DNA from: Turbatrix aceti | Lineage: Eukaryota > Nematoda > Chromadorea > Rhabditida > Panagrolaimidae | Length of the DNA stretch: 64,000 nt | NCBI GenBank assembly: GCA_963969345.1 | Contig: OZ017767.1 | Coordinates: forward strand, 8,336,739-8,400,738 | Reading direction: 5' to 3' | Shown: piece after piece, positions 1-11,511 of the stretch | Position numbering within the stretch: the stretch's first letter is position 1 | Layout: every line of letters begins with the position of its first letter | Notes under the pieces: generated by a model | Database searches by the model: none | The model's input: the letters and a program-made list of their open reading frames with translations, nothing else | What the model was told of the DNA's origin: nothing | Made by a program: the position numbers and the translations under genes

Positions 1-23
1 CCCAAATATTTACAAAAACCAAC

Positions 24-1113
24 CTTGTTGGGATAATCAGTTGAGTTGAGGTAAACGCAATCGAGTAGCCGTTGGTTGGTCTCCTTGCGAAGTTGTGAGA
101 GATATTGCTTGAAACGCTCTAGAAACCCTCACCATCAACAATAAACAAAAGAGAAAATAATAACAGCAAAAAACAGACCAATGGTAGCGCCGTCATCGGG
201 AGGCGAGAAGAAATCCTTCATTGGAAAATTGACATCACCGGGTAGTGGAAACATGGTCGTCGTCTCGAAAGCGAACAGGTGACGGGCTGCTTGTTCTTTG
301 TTCATGTTCTGAAAAAAATAATAAAAATTTATTTGAAAAAAAATAAAATTTGAACAAATATAAATTTTAAAATTATAAATTTTAAATACATAAATTTTAA
401 AAAATTACAAAATTTTAAAAACATAAATTTAAAAAAAAAATATAAATTTTAAAAAATTATAAAATTTTAAAATTTAAATTGACAAATAAAATTGAAATTT
501 TATTTTGTAAAACAAATTTTTTTACATTTCGTCGGCCAAAAAAAAATTTATGGAAAAAAAGAATTTACGAGCAAAAAAACGTTTTTTTTCAGTTCAAAAA
601 CCAACTCACCGGCTTGATTTCCTTGAGGCACTCCACAATGTACAGGTACACGTAAATCAGCGCTCGATCCGTGCCATTCTGAATCTTTGCTTCCGTATAC
701 AAAATATTCAGCCTGAACGTGTCCAGCGCCTCATCGATGACATCCCGCGTGTCACCCAGAACCTGGGGAGCCGGTCCGGGAACCCGGGTCCTCAGCGGCA
801 GATTGGCAAAATTGCCAAAATGAGACTGGGGCGTCGAAGCGAATTCCTTCTTTGCATGCTCGAGGAACGAAAAATCGTCGATCGTAACGCTGAGCTTGTT
901 GTTGAGAAAGTAGTCCTGCTCGGTCGGAGAGATCGTTGAGACCTTTCGGAACTTGGATTCAGGCAGGGCCTTGCCGGCATCGCGGTTGCGGGTGCCCTGC
1001 TGAAAGGATTTGGAAACGACCGTGAAAGGACCGAGGACGACCCGCGTCGGGTTCGAGGCCTTCGACACGGTGCTGTACTTGGCGGGGAAGCGGATCGGGG
1101 TGACGTCGACCAT
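24..1113 (-). CDS. arx-5: Arp2/3 complex subunit 3 (ARPC3/p21-Arc), 3' end outside window, with an N-terminal extension
   Basis: Subunit of the Arp2/3 complex, which nucleates branched actin filaments. Exons read on the minus strand are 1113-610, 308-179 and 118-24; all phases fit and the gene continues past the left edge (donor at 23). The ARPC3 core starts near residue 93 with an FGNFANLPLRT stretch. It is followed by a PAP motif, a VIDEAL/FRLN segment, a DRALIYVYLYIVECL helix and a final QYLSQLRKETNQRLL helix, all in family order. Family members are about 180 aa, but here about 92 residues without a known domain precede the core and no in-frame ATG lies between them. The start ATG (1113-1111) directly follows a TTTTATTCCAG acceptor, consistent with a trans-spliced leader. 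The PH-domain gene ends 556 bases upstream on the same strand, so an operon is possible. Family identity is firm; the extension is uncertain. Confidence 0.88.
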
Positions 1114-1680
1114 CTGGAATAAAAATAGGACGAAATTGGGGTAGAAACGGTCAAAAAAGTACACAAAACCGCGAAAAACAAAAAAAAAGTATCGTAACAC
1201 GTTCAAATACGCAAAAACGTTAAAAAATCAAACGTAGGCCTAAATTTGGGCCAAAAGTTTATAAAGTAAAAAAAAATTGAAAATCACCCGAAAATACGTT
1301 CAATTCTCCAAAAATTCTGTTATCGACCATTTTGAAAAATAAATTTGACGACCTACGGTACAAAAAAACGTAAACCGGCAAAAAAATAAAAAAAACATCG
1401 TAAATGTAAAAAAAAGTTCGAATTCTCCAAAAAAAGTAAATTTTGAATTTTAGGTTCAAAAAATGTAAAAAAACACCAAAAATAACGTAAATGCGAAAAA
1501 ATACGTTCAAATTCCCAAAAACATCAAAAAATCAATTTTCAACCATCTGAAAAAAAACAGGCCAAAATTTGACGTTTTACAGTCAAAAAAGTATATAAAA
1601 TCGCCAAAAATAATAAAATATCATATGTGTTCAAAAAACACGTTCAAATCCTCGAAAATCCTCAAAAATCTATTTTTCAG
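1110..1680. repeat. degenerate tandem repeat, three units of about 216 bp
   Basis: Three diverged units begin near 1110, 1328 and 1543. On the plus strand each opens with an ACCAT trinucleotide context followed by AAAAATA-rich DNA. The first and third then share a GGTCAAAAAAGTA/CAGTCAAAAAAGTA block and an ACACGTTCAAAT block. On the minus strand each ACCAT gives an ATGGT; the first and third have a TTTTNNNCAG acceptor directly before it. The unit therefore seems to carry the splice acceptor and start codon of the ARPC3 gene as a repeated block. Confidence 0.55.
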
Positions 1681-2236
1681 CTTTATTTTCCTCTTCCGCC
1701 GCCTCTTCACCGCCTGCATCAGGAATTTCCTGAGATTTTACTTCGGTCGTTGTCGTACCATTGACGAGTTCCCGGTACATGAGCTTCGTCGCCTCCAGAT
1801 ACTCGAACGAGCAGACCGTGAGATAGGATATCCAGCTGTCGAGCATGTCTACATCCTCGGCAGCAAGCTGGAATAATCTTTTTGTCGTTTTTGACTGAAC
1901 CGCGAACGAAAAAGATCGTCCGGTCACGTTGTCGTCAGAGAGTTCGACGGTGCAGTCCTCGACAATGAGCAGAAAAATCGGGCAATCCATCTGGGCTTCT
2001 GACTCGAAGAAAAACAATAAATTGGCCTTGAGAACCGCGTATGTCGATCGCCATTTGTCTTCCTGCAAAAATTAGGCAAATGGTCAAAAAAGAAGGAAAT
2101 AAATAAATCAATTACGATCCGTAAAACAACCGTCAAAAAAATAACAAACCTGAAGAAAAAACAGCTTTCCGGCCACGGTTCGGTCGTATGACTTGTCATG
2201 AATCAATGAGACGAGAGACCTTCCATTTGCTAGCAT
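1670..2236 (-). CDS. PH-domain protein, sesquipedalian/PHETA-like
   Basis: Exons are 2236-2150 and 2062-1670 (159 aa). A pleckstrin-homology domain spans roughly residues 23-122. It opens with GKLFFLQEDKWRSTYAVL, has the conserved FAV strand and ends in the DSWISYL helix with the invariant PH tryptophan. The next stretch (SFEYLEATKLMYREL) matches the layout of sesquipedalian proteins, which in other animals act in endosome-to-Golgi recycling and bind OCRL. The tail is short and acidic, and no OCRL-binding F&H motif was recognised, so the protein is shorter than mammalian PHETA (about 250 aa). A TTTTTCTTCAG acceptor lies six bases before the ATG. An in-frame exon further upstream (2459-2308) would extend the protein if used. 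It lies upstream of ARPC3 on the same strand. Confidence 0.75.
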
Positions 2237-2307
2237 AATTACTGAAGAAAAACCAAAAATGTACAAAAGAGGAGTCAAGTTGTAAATAAATATAAAACGC
2301 GAAAAAC

Positions 2308-2459
2308 CTGATGAATCACAAAACAACCATCCACCATTGTCAGTGGATACGCACAGGGCTATGAAAAGCGTTTGAGGAACCAGCGACGGACAAACAGGAC
2401 CCCAGCTTTTCAAATTGCGCGGAGCAAATACTCCGACTTCGTAAGCGGATTGAACGTCC
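2308..2459 (-). other. possible extra 5' exon of the PH-domain gene
   Basis: Between an AG acceptor (2461-2460) and a GT donor (2307) this stretch is open for about 50 codons. It ends in phase 1, and the join to the acceptor before 2236 stays in frame through the PH-gene ATG. The encoded peptide (with NLKSWGPVCPSL and FIALCVSTDNGGWLF) is not one I recognise, and no start codon upstream could be assigned. The rest of the interval between the divergent PH and TFIIH genes, 2460-2859, shows no coding signal and probably holds both promoters. Confidence 0.25.
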
Positions 2460-2859
2460 CTATCGAAACAAAATCGATGTAAGATTACTTGAGAATGCGT
2501 ATTTTGAAGGGTGAGAGGGCAAAGGTAATCCTACGGGTTAGACAACATGGAAAAGTGGGGATTTGGGTTGAAAATGATTGCAAAGGAGTAAAAAACAGGA
2601 AAAATGCAAAAAAGGTCGGATTTGAGGCCTAAAACACGGCGATCGTAAAAAAAGTAACAAGTTTTTTTGTTCGAATGATCGCAATGATACCGTAAATCAG
2701 TAAGAAATGTGGTTTACGTTCACATTCGATTTTCTTACGTTTTCGCTTTACATTTTTCGTGTTCTTACCACGATTTTTTTTCTTTCTGCGGAAAGTGTTG
2801 CTTTTTTATGCGCAATTTTATAGACAGACGTTTTTTTTATTATTGGTTGTTTATCAATT

Positions 2860-5700
2860 ATGATTCTCTCCGCCGAGGAAATCATCGCTCTCACGGGTAA
2901 GAATTTTGTCACGGAATATCACAACCTCAAGCTCCGACGCTACACTGGAAATCCCGGTGTACTGAAGATTTACCAGGATCACCTGGAATACGTCGTCGAA
3001 GAAGAACCCACACCGATTCTCAATGTGCCGTATGAAACCATTCATTGTCAGTTGTTTTTACGTTTTTAGGCCATTTCAAAAATTTATTAAAATTTTTAGC
3101 GGTGAGGGTGTCGCAAGCTGACAAGCCCAAAGTTCAGGTCCAAATTGTTCTCACGTCCAACAATGAACACATCAACTTTATCTTTGCCGACTCGACTAAG
3201 ACGAAGGATTTGCTGCTTCAGGACCAGAAAAAGGTCCTCGAAAGCATGCAATCGTTGATTGTGAGGCAGAGAAAACTCATCAACAAGGTTGGCGTTTTTT
3301 GGGATGATTTTGGATGTTTTTGGGGTTTTATAGAAAGAACAAGAAGTTGCCAAGCAAATTGTCGAGGAACGGGAGATCAAGAAGGATCTTCTGAAGAAGT
3401 CTTGGCTGGTCAAGCTTCTGTACACGAATCTCGTCATGAACAACGTCATGGACAGTGCTGAGTTCTGGAAAATGTACTTTACCGTAAGTTTTTTTTTAAA
3501 TGTTTTTTACGGTTTTATTTTTGTACTTAATTGACCGTAAAACGTCTAATTTTGATTTTGTTGACCGTAAAAAATCCAAATTTGGGTCAAAATTTATTTT
3601 AGTATTTTTTTGGGTGATTTGAACGTTTTTTTGAACACTTTTGTTATTTTTGACGGTTCTGTACTTTTTTTATATTTTTTACTTTTAAAAACTCAAATTC
3701 GACCCTAAATTAGATTTTTTGATATCGCTAGGGATTTGAAAGAGTTTTTTTTAACATTTAACGTTACTTTTTTCATTTTCGGAGGTTTTGGTAACCTTTT
3801 GTGACCGTTTACACCCCAAATTTAGGCCAAATTTTTTTTAAAGGGGAAGAAGTTTATTTTTGGACGGTTTTTTTTCAGCGGGAAAACCACTACACAGAAT
3901 CGACAGGTGTGAGCAACAATTTTATGTTTGACATCGGCGTTGGAACTTCTTCGAGCAGTTTTACGCTCAATTTGACCCCTGACATGGTCACTCAAATCTT
4001 CAGAATTTACCCTGCAGGTAAGTTGCAACTTTCAGTTTACGATCATTGTTTTTCTGAAAAACACATTTTTTCATTTAGTGGAACGAAAATACCACGAAAA
4101 CGTGCCTAGAGTGATGAAGGAAGAAGAATTCTGGAAAATGTTCTTCGAATCCCACTATTTTAACCGTAACCGCGCCGAAGACAACAAAAACAACCTTTTC
4201 GTCGAGCTGATCGAAGAGGAAAACACGCTCATGGATAAGTCATCGAAGGAGACGATCCAGGGCATCCGACCTGCCAAGGATCTCAACAAGGTCGGCGAAG
4301 ACACCGGAATCTACGCGAACAACGCCGCGGATTTTAATCCGCCGATGTCGGAGAGAAAACAGCTCATTCGGCAGTTCAATAATTTTTCTGACAGGATTCT
4401 GGCGACGACTCTGGATCCCGGAAGCAGTTCTGTGTTTCAGGGCGAGAGTTATGCCATGGAAGTCGACGGTGACGGCGAGGAAAAGGACGAGGATGGACTT
4501 GAGGTGGGTTTTTTACGATATTTGGATTTTGGGGAAAAACGATGGAAAAGTAACGTAAAATTACGATCCAAAATAATGTAACTTTTTTTTCGTAACTTTT
4601 TTTCGTAAAAGTAATACATATAAAATTATTACTTTTGTATCGTTTTTGCCACCGTAAAAAGGATTACTGTTTTTTCGGTACTTTTTTTACGGTTCTTACG
4701 TTCGTTTTACCGTATTTTCAGTACATTTTTGTTACTATCAATATTTTTGTACTTTTTTTACGATTTTATATTTTTTTTGTATTGTACTTGTTTTTTATTT
4801 TTAGGCGAAAAACAACAAAAACGAAAAAAATATTGCGAAAAGCAACAAAATTTTTTTATGATTTTTTTAAACAAATTTTGGGGTCGTGAGAACTTTTTTT
4901 TCAATTTCAACAGCCAAATAAATTTAACAAAACATTTTTTTTTAAATTCGGATTTTGAAAAAAATTTTAGTTTTTTTTTTGTTTTTAGTCCAAAAATTTG
5001 TTTTATTGAAATAAATTTACGATTTTTTTTGTATTTCATGGCTAGATTTTTTTGATCATTTTTTTGTCAAATTTCCAGAAATACACAAACGAAGAACAGC
5101 ATGACTCAGACATCGAAATGGACGTAGACGCACTCGAATCCGGCAGCAGCAGTCGAGTTGCCCAACTCCGTCCTGTGCCGAACACTGCCAAGTACGAAGA
5201 AGCGCTCAGCCACATCATCGACCGGGTCGACGAACACGACAAGGAAGACAACTACGAACTCATCATCGAGGTTTGCCCCAAATTTCTGTTGTTTTTTTTT
5301 ACGTTCAAATCATTCGTTTTAGGACATAGAAGTCGCGAACAAAGCCTGCTATCCGGTTACGGTCCAGAAACCCAAAAGCACAGGTCTCAAGCTGGCAAGT
5401 GCTCAGCTCAAAAAACTCTTCGATGCCTACGCCGTGATCACGGAGCTCATCAGACACGTCTACAAACTTCTCGGTCAGGTGACTTCCCTGGATGGGGTGA
5501 AGGCGAGTCAACCCATCATCGCTGCACTCGGCGCGTTCGAGGCAAAGCAGCTCACATCGCTCAGGGCCGAGTTTGTGGCCGAACTCGGCGAAGAGAAGGG
5601 CAGACGAGCGGTTGGATTTCTCTTTGAGGCGATTGAACGGATTCGGGGTGATACGACTCGTGCCAGGGAGAAGGCTATCAAGAATGAGAGACTGCATTGA
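2860..5700 (+). CDS. gtf-2H1: TFIIH core subunit p62 (GTF2H1/Tfb1)
   Basis: Core subunit of TFIIH, used in RNA polymerase II initiation and nucleotide excision repair in the nucleus. Seven exons: 2860-3046, 3100-3287, 3334-3483, 3879-4017, 4079-4503, 5079-5270 and about 5323-5700. They sum to 552 aa in one frame, close to the human 548 aa. Residues 1-110 form the N-terminal PH/Tfb1 domain. Two BSD domains follow: one contains SAEFWKMYFT (about 165-175), the other VMKEEEFWKMFFESHYFNR (about 235-255), both with the FW pair typical of BSD. Between them lies the IFRIYPAVERKYHENVP segment that is highly conserved in p62. The C-terminal helical region ends in NERLH. The introns are AT-rich; those at 3484-3878 and 4504-5078 are the longest. 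The gene is divergent from the PH-domain gene. Confidence 0.93.
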
Positions 5701-7369
5701 GGTACTTTTTTATATTTATATTTATTTTTTTTTTAATTTTGAAAAAAATACTAAATTTTAGTTTTTTTTTTAATTTCTTGAAAATTTTTTTTTACACTTT
5801 TTTCTAAATTTACCGAAAAATTAAAAAAAAAATTTATTTTATCATAAAAATAAAAAAAAATATTTTAACGAAAATTTTTTTTGAAGTTTATATTTATGTT
5901 TTTTTTATTTTTTGAAGTTTTATTTTTATATTTAATTTTTTTTAATGTAACAAAAAAATGAACAAAAAATTTATGTTAACACAAAAATTAATGAAACAAA
6001 AAAAAGTTGAAAAGTTTATATTTTTACATTTTTTTGTTTCCTTTTAAAATTTTTGATATTTCTATATAAAAATTGTTTTTAGAACCGACGTCATTATGAT
6101 AATCATGCCTACGTGTTAACGAGTAATTAATTTTTTAATGAGTTATTTGCAAATGAATAAATGGTACCCTGACCTGGACGCAAAAAAAAGACCACGGTCG
6201 ATGAACTTGTTCAATCGAAAACAAGTTATGCTTGTTTTCAATTGAATTAAATATAAATATGTACACCGGCGTACCTGCCCACCTGTCTGTTTCCTGCGGC
6301 AATACAATTGACTCCGAATCGGAAGTTCATACCACAAGATTCCATTATTTCATACATAAAAGATCGTGGGAGACTCTTGGGGTGAGGGGAGGGCTGTTGC
6401 AGCGGTATATAATATAATATACTGTAAAATGTGTAATGTATAAATATTTTCACCGAACTTGTGGCTTTGTGGATGTTGCGTGAGGATTTTTTATGTACGT
6501 CGGTGGATATGAAATCCCCTGCTGTGAATTTTGGGGTTCTACCAATTTTGAGGAGTGTTGAGGGGTTGAGGCAGGTGTCGCACCTGTCTGACATGAGCGA
6601 GGCTTGGATTTTGCAAGCTTTGATATTTCGTAATATCGTCATTTTTTTAATATTTGTTGGGGTTTGGCAAATGTTTGGAAAAAATGTTGTTGTTTTTTTT
6701 TTATTTTGGGATAGAATTTTTGGTTCACCGACGAATCAAAAATGCTTCGTACCTGCAAAAATTATAGTAGTAATCTTTTCCACAGTTGTTTTCGATCCGC
6801 TTTAAAAAATAAGTTTTTACATTCTGTTTTAAAGTTGAAATTTTTTAAAAATAATATTTTTTTTACGTAAAGATACAGTATCAGACATAACATGTGTACT
6901 ATTATACTTTTTGGGTAGTTGAATTTGGCACGTTCAAAAATTAAGGCTATTGATACGGAAATAATTTTTGTTTTGCCGCATTAATTGACCTTTTCATGGT
7001 TTTTTTTAACCGTAATCTTCGATCTTGATTTCTAAGTTTGTATTTTATATTATTTTAAATTATTGCCTACTAGACAATTCTTTAGGGACAAATTATGGAA
7101 ATCAAAACACGTTTTTTGTTTTTTTTTTGCAGTCAATTAGCACGTGAGTGACCGGTGACTCGGTTGAAAGGGGCACCTTTCATAGAAAATTATCCATACA
7201 TATATGTTTGTAGATCGGAAAGAGGAAGAAAAGTAAGGCATTCATTGTAAAATTTGAAGGTACTATGAAATTAATAGACTTTCTACCGTATACCATAAAA
7301 TATTTTTTTTGCGAGTACCGTATTTCAAAAAAATATTTTCAATGTTTTTGTGCGTGTTTTCCAGAATCG
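5701..7369. other. intergenic, no gene seen
   Basis: The first 350 bases are extreme poly-A/T runs. The remainder holds only short open frames without family resemblance. A hairpin at 6211-6245 is listed separately. The last part, from about 7140, is presumably the promoter of the first 7TM receptor gene. Confidence 0.6.
6211..6245. repeat. inverted repeat, 15-bp arms, 5-bp loop
   Basis: TCAATCGAAAACAAG at 6211-6225 is the reverse complement of CTTGTTTTCAATTGA at 6231-6245, with one mismatch, around a TTATG loop. It lies between the TFIIH and receptor genes and belongs to neither. Confidence 0.7.
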
Positions 7370-9847
7370 ATGACTACAGAATCCAGTCTGCTCCCCCCCT
7401 CCCCCCTGGAGCCCTATCAAATGTGCTTCAGTGCCAACGGCACCCAGAACCTCCCACCCTACAACGATCGCGTCATTCTCGGACTTCTGCTCGCCGTCAG
7501 CGCTAGTTTCGCTTTTTTGCTCAACCTTCTCCTCGTCGTGACAATTGCCTATGATTTGAAATATTTTCTCCGAAAAGCCCGGATCTTTATTCTCATCCTG
7601 AATCTCTGCGTTTCCCATTGCATCTACCTGCCGACCCACTTCCAAGTTTCCCTTCCTGTCCTGTTTTCCACGCGACCGATGTACTCGGAGGTTCTCATGG
7701 TGGCTCTCTCGATGCCGCACACCTTTGGCTACTACGCTATTCTGCTCTCAAATCTGGCTATAGCCTTTGACCGTCTGCTCATTGTCTGCTTCAAGCAGTT
7801 TTCTGAACGCTGGATGACGGTCATTGATGCCATGTTTGGCGCCGGCACTGCATGCGCCTTCCCCTTATTTTTTATCAATAGAGCGCGCGCGTGCATTTTC
7901 AGAAAGAGTCATGTTCAAAAAAACGCCCTGAAGCCCGTAATAGAGTTTTTAGCTTACGGTCACTTCGGTAGGCTTGGGCATGTCCCAAAGATTGTTTTAA
8001 GCCACTCGCGGCTCCTGTAGGATTTTTTTGGGCAATGCTGGAGGCATTGAAAGATCATGAAACTTCGAAGTGCCGTAACTCACCAAAACCCTTGGCGATT
8101 TTGAAAAACTCTCTATCACGCTTTTCATTATGCCGAAAAGAATCAGTATGCAAAACAGGTGGCACCAAAATATGCGCGTATTCGATTTACATCAAAAATT
8201 AGATAACCAGCTTAGAAATGCGCACGCGGTGAAACATTAGTGAAAAAAAGTTTATCATGATCATCGTAATTAATAAAAACTAAAAAAAGTCAAATAAAAA
8301 CAAAGAAATCAGAAGGTGAAAAAGTGGTGCCCCTCCAGATTTGGACTGATCGCCGAGTTTATTCGTTGGCGGAACCCCAAGAGAGTCCGCTATTGCAAAG
8401 CGCGTGCGCATTTCTAAGCTGGTAAACCAGTGGTAATCTAATTTTTGATGTAAATCGAATACGCGCATATTTTGGTGCCACCTGTTTTGCATACTGATTC
8501 TTTTCGGCATAATGAAAAGCGTGATAGAGAGTTTTTCAAAATCGCCAAGGGTTTTGGTGAGTTACGGCACTTCGAAGTTTCATGATCTTTCAATGCCTCC
8601 AGCACTGCCCAGAAAAATCCTACAGAAGCCGCGAGGGGCTTAAAACAATCTTTGGGACATGCCCAAACATATCCAAGTGATCGTAAGCAAAAAACTCTAT
8701 TACGGGCTTCAGGGCGTTTTTTTGAACAGAACTCCTTGCACACTCGCGCGCGCGTCTTTTTCTCTTGTTTGATAGAAAGGCGCATGCAGTGCGCCGGCAT
8801 CTGGTCGTATTCCGTTCTCATGGTCGTCGTCTTTGCGATGGCAGGTAAGGGAGAATGATTTTTTTTCAACGTAAAAATATTTATAATACACGGTCAAAAT
8901 TCGATATTTTTTCAAAATTTAAAATTTAATTAAAAAAAATTAAACAAGTAAAAAAAGACGTTTAAAATTTAAAAAAAAACTTAATGTTTAAAAAACGTAA
9001 AAAAAACAAATAAGCAATTATTCATAAAAAATGATATTTTAAATAATAAAATAAAAAATATTAACAAAAAACAAAAAAAAAATTATATTTATTAAAAATA
9101 CAAAAAAAAAAATATTTAAAAATTTAAAAAAATTGCTTAAAAAACTAAAAAAAAAGCATATTTAAAAAGACAAAAAGACTACACATTTAAAAAAACTAAA
9201 AAAAAATATTATTTAAAAAAAACTAAAAAATTTTTTTTTATTTTTTTGTGAATTTTTAAAAAATTTTTTTTTATCTTAAAAAAAATTTAGGCTGCCACAA
9301 GCGCTTCAACCAATGGGGCCTTGTCTTCTCGTACGGCTGCAACTCGGGATGCGACAAATCAACCCTCTTCGGTTTCACCTACCGACACTACTTGACCTAC
9401 TTCGGCCCCACCCTGTGCTGCATCATGCTAGTCATCTACATCGGCGTGTTCTATCGTCTGCTGTATCATCGCCGGTCACAGATTTCTGATCAACAGGTCT
9501 TCAAACGAGATTTGTTCTTGGTAAGCGCACCTGATGGCTGAATAAATTAAGGTACTGTAAACCATTGTATTTTTTAGCTTCTGCAATTCTTCACTATCTT
9601 TTTTGTTCAACTCTGTCAGACGCTGACCATGATCATGATCCCCCTGTTTTTCAAAACAAGTCCGACAGGGGTGATTCTGTCAAACTTTGGCGGCGTCGCC
9701 AACGGACTGGTCAACGGCTCGCTGCTGCTTGTCTTTAATCGCACCGTCAAAAATCGACTGTTTTGTCGGAAATTCACGTCTTCGTTTTCGTCGATTCGGA
9801 AGCCGACTGTCAAACCGACGAGTAATCTCACTTCGCTTAGAACTTGA
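7370..9847 (+). pseudogene. nematode-type 7TM chemoreceptor, exon 1 split by a foldback insertion
   Basis: Paralogue of the receptor at 11512. Coding segments are 7370-7845, 8798-8844, 9291-9520 and 9578-9847. Joined across the insertion they give 341 codons in one frame, including the stop. Exon 2 is 230 bases in both paralogues. Hydrophobic segments fit seven membrane spans, and a DR motif (AIAFDRLLIV) sits at the end of TM3 as in rhodopsin-like receptors. The element interrupts the protein at about residue 159, inside TM4. Read straight through, translation stops at 8020 after about 50 foreign residues, leaving TM1-TM4 only. No other lesion was found, so the break looks recent. A TTTTCCAG acceptor lies five bases before the ATG. 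The family is probably within the nematode chemoreceptor set; Srx or a relative is possible, but I cannot settle which. Confidence 0.8.
7846..8791. mobile_element. non-autonomous foldback DNA transposon, 946 bp
   Basis: The termini are exact inverted repeats starting CACTGCATGCGCCTT. The arms (about 7846-8230 and 8398-8791) are near-complete inverted copies with small differences, separated by a central spacer of about 165 bp. CGCCGG flanks both ends (7840-7845 and 8792-8797) as a 6-bp target-site duplication. Removing the element and one CGCCGG restores the receptor frame, matching the intact paralogue. No transposase frame is present; open frames inside are mirror images in the two arms. 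The superfamily is unclear: a 6-bp duplication fits no common class cleanly. Confidence 0.92.
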
Positions 9848-11511
9848 TTTGGAGCAAAATACATAATTATTGGATACGGTGTATGATGAGTGCCATAAAT
9901 TTTGTAATAAAAAAATTTATTTGAATTGAAAATTATATTAAAAAAAAATAAAAAAATAAATATTCGAATTTTTTACATTTTTTTTTAAATAAAAAATTCT
10001 AATATTTATTTCTTTTTTTTGCATAAAAAAACTGAATTCTGTTTTCCTACGATACTGCGCGTGACCGTCATTTTTTATCTCAAATATTACATTGATATGT
10101 ATTTATTTGGTCAAAATAGATTCAAAAAGCCGAGAAAAAAAAGACGATGTCAATGAAACTTCTGTTGCCCCCCTCAATCGCAAGCGTCGTTTACTACCTC
10201 GTGACGACAGCGTTACTGAAATCGGCGTAAATGATGTCTGACCTCCCAGTTCGTTTATTTCGGTTAACTACATATTTACCTCTTTTGTTTGTATTTGTTT
10301 TGACAGTTTTTGATAGTTTGATGAGCACCACACGTGATTCACGAAGCCATGAAGTTGGCTGTCATGACATCACAGGAACATGTAGTAGACGCCGTCTGCA
10401 CCCAACATCCCCCACGGTACACATTTGCTCATTTGCAGTCAGCGCACTCATCTGGTCTCTGAAATAAGAAAACAAGTGCCATTAATTAAATAGATGGTCT
10501 GAAAACTTTTTTTTGCTATCTATGTATGTATTTACGCTCAAAAAGTGTGCTTCTGGAGAATCATCTTCACGTAGTATGTATGTACCTACATATGTACGCA
10601 TTTGTTGACGGTTCATTAGTCATTTTTCGGATGACTTCGCCTGGCACGAAGCAGGTGGAGGGAGTTTCATGTCAAAGTATTTATGTGTGTTTTGATGTTG
10701 TGGGGTTGAAAGCTCAGTACTTTATCACATTTGCGATACAAAGTGAGTGGGTTTAAGCGCATACATCGAATTTAGAAAATTGTAAACGTACTGTTATTAT
10801 TTGATTATTTTTAATAACATAAAAATTGGCTAAACGTAATATTTTGAATGGTATTCATATTAAAATTACTATTTTTAATCAAATAAAAATTGACATTACA
10901 TATTTTATTTATTTATTTTATTTTATTTTTTTATTTCATTTATTAAAAATACGAACTTCAGTTTTTTAGCCCAGATTATAGTTTAGTTGTTTATTTTTGC
11001 CGAGACATCGTATTTGTTTTCTATAATAATTTTTTGAGTTAAGATCAAATTTCGACACGCCTGCACTTTTTAGACAACTTTTTGCGGGGGCTAAGAATAT
11101 GCCATTTATGCGAAATCATAATTACGGTACTCTAGATAAAATTTCACTTTCTGTCAACTCGTTTCTCTTTGTTTGCAGAATTTTTCTATTCATCTTCCAA
11201 ATTTTTGTTGGAGAAAAAATAGCTGTTTTCTTTTTTGCATGCATGCAATCAAACTTTTTTTTTCATTATGTTTTAATCAGATAACCAACCTACTTTTGGC
11301 TCCTGATGCCATGCACTGCTCCCCGAGCTCGTGCAAAACTGAATACATAAATATGTATTTATTTAGGTGTACATTATCGAATTAATTTCTATTAAATTTT
11401 GTTTTTGACAAAATAATTTTTTTTTCATTTTTTGTCGGTCGTAAATCTGATACCGTACCTGACATTCTACATTTTTTTCAAAAATTTTTTTTTTAAATTT
11501 TAGAAATCATA
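9848..11511. other. intergenic between receptor paralogues
   Basis: AT-rich with several short open frames, none resembling a protein family. The receptor coding similarity does not extend into it. A TTTTAG acceptor about eight bases before the ATG at 11512 may be the trans-splice site of the downstream receptor. Confidence 0.55.

Noticed and set aside
8280..8869. Open frames inside the 7.8-kb foldback element
   Set aside because: They are mirror images in the two arms with no transposase or other family resemblance; an effect of the inverted repeat.
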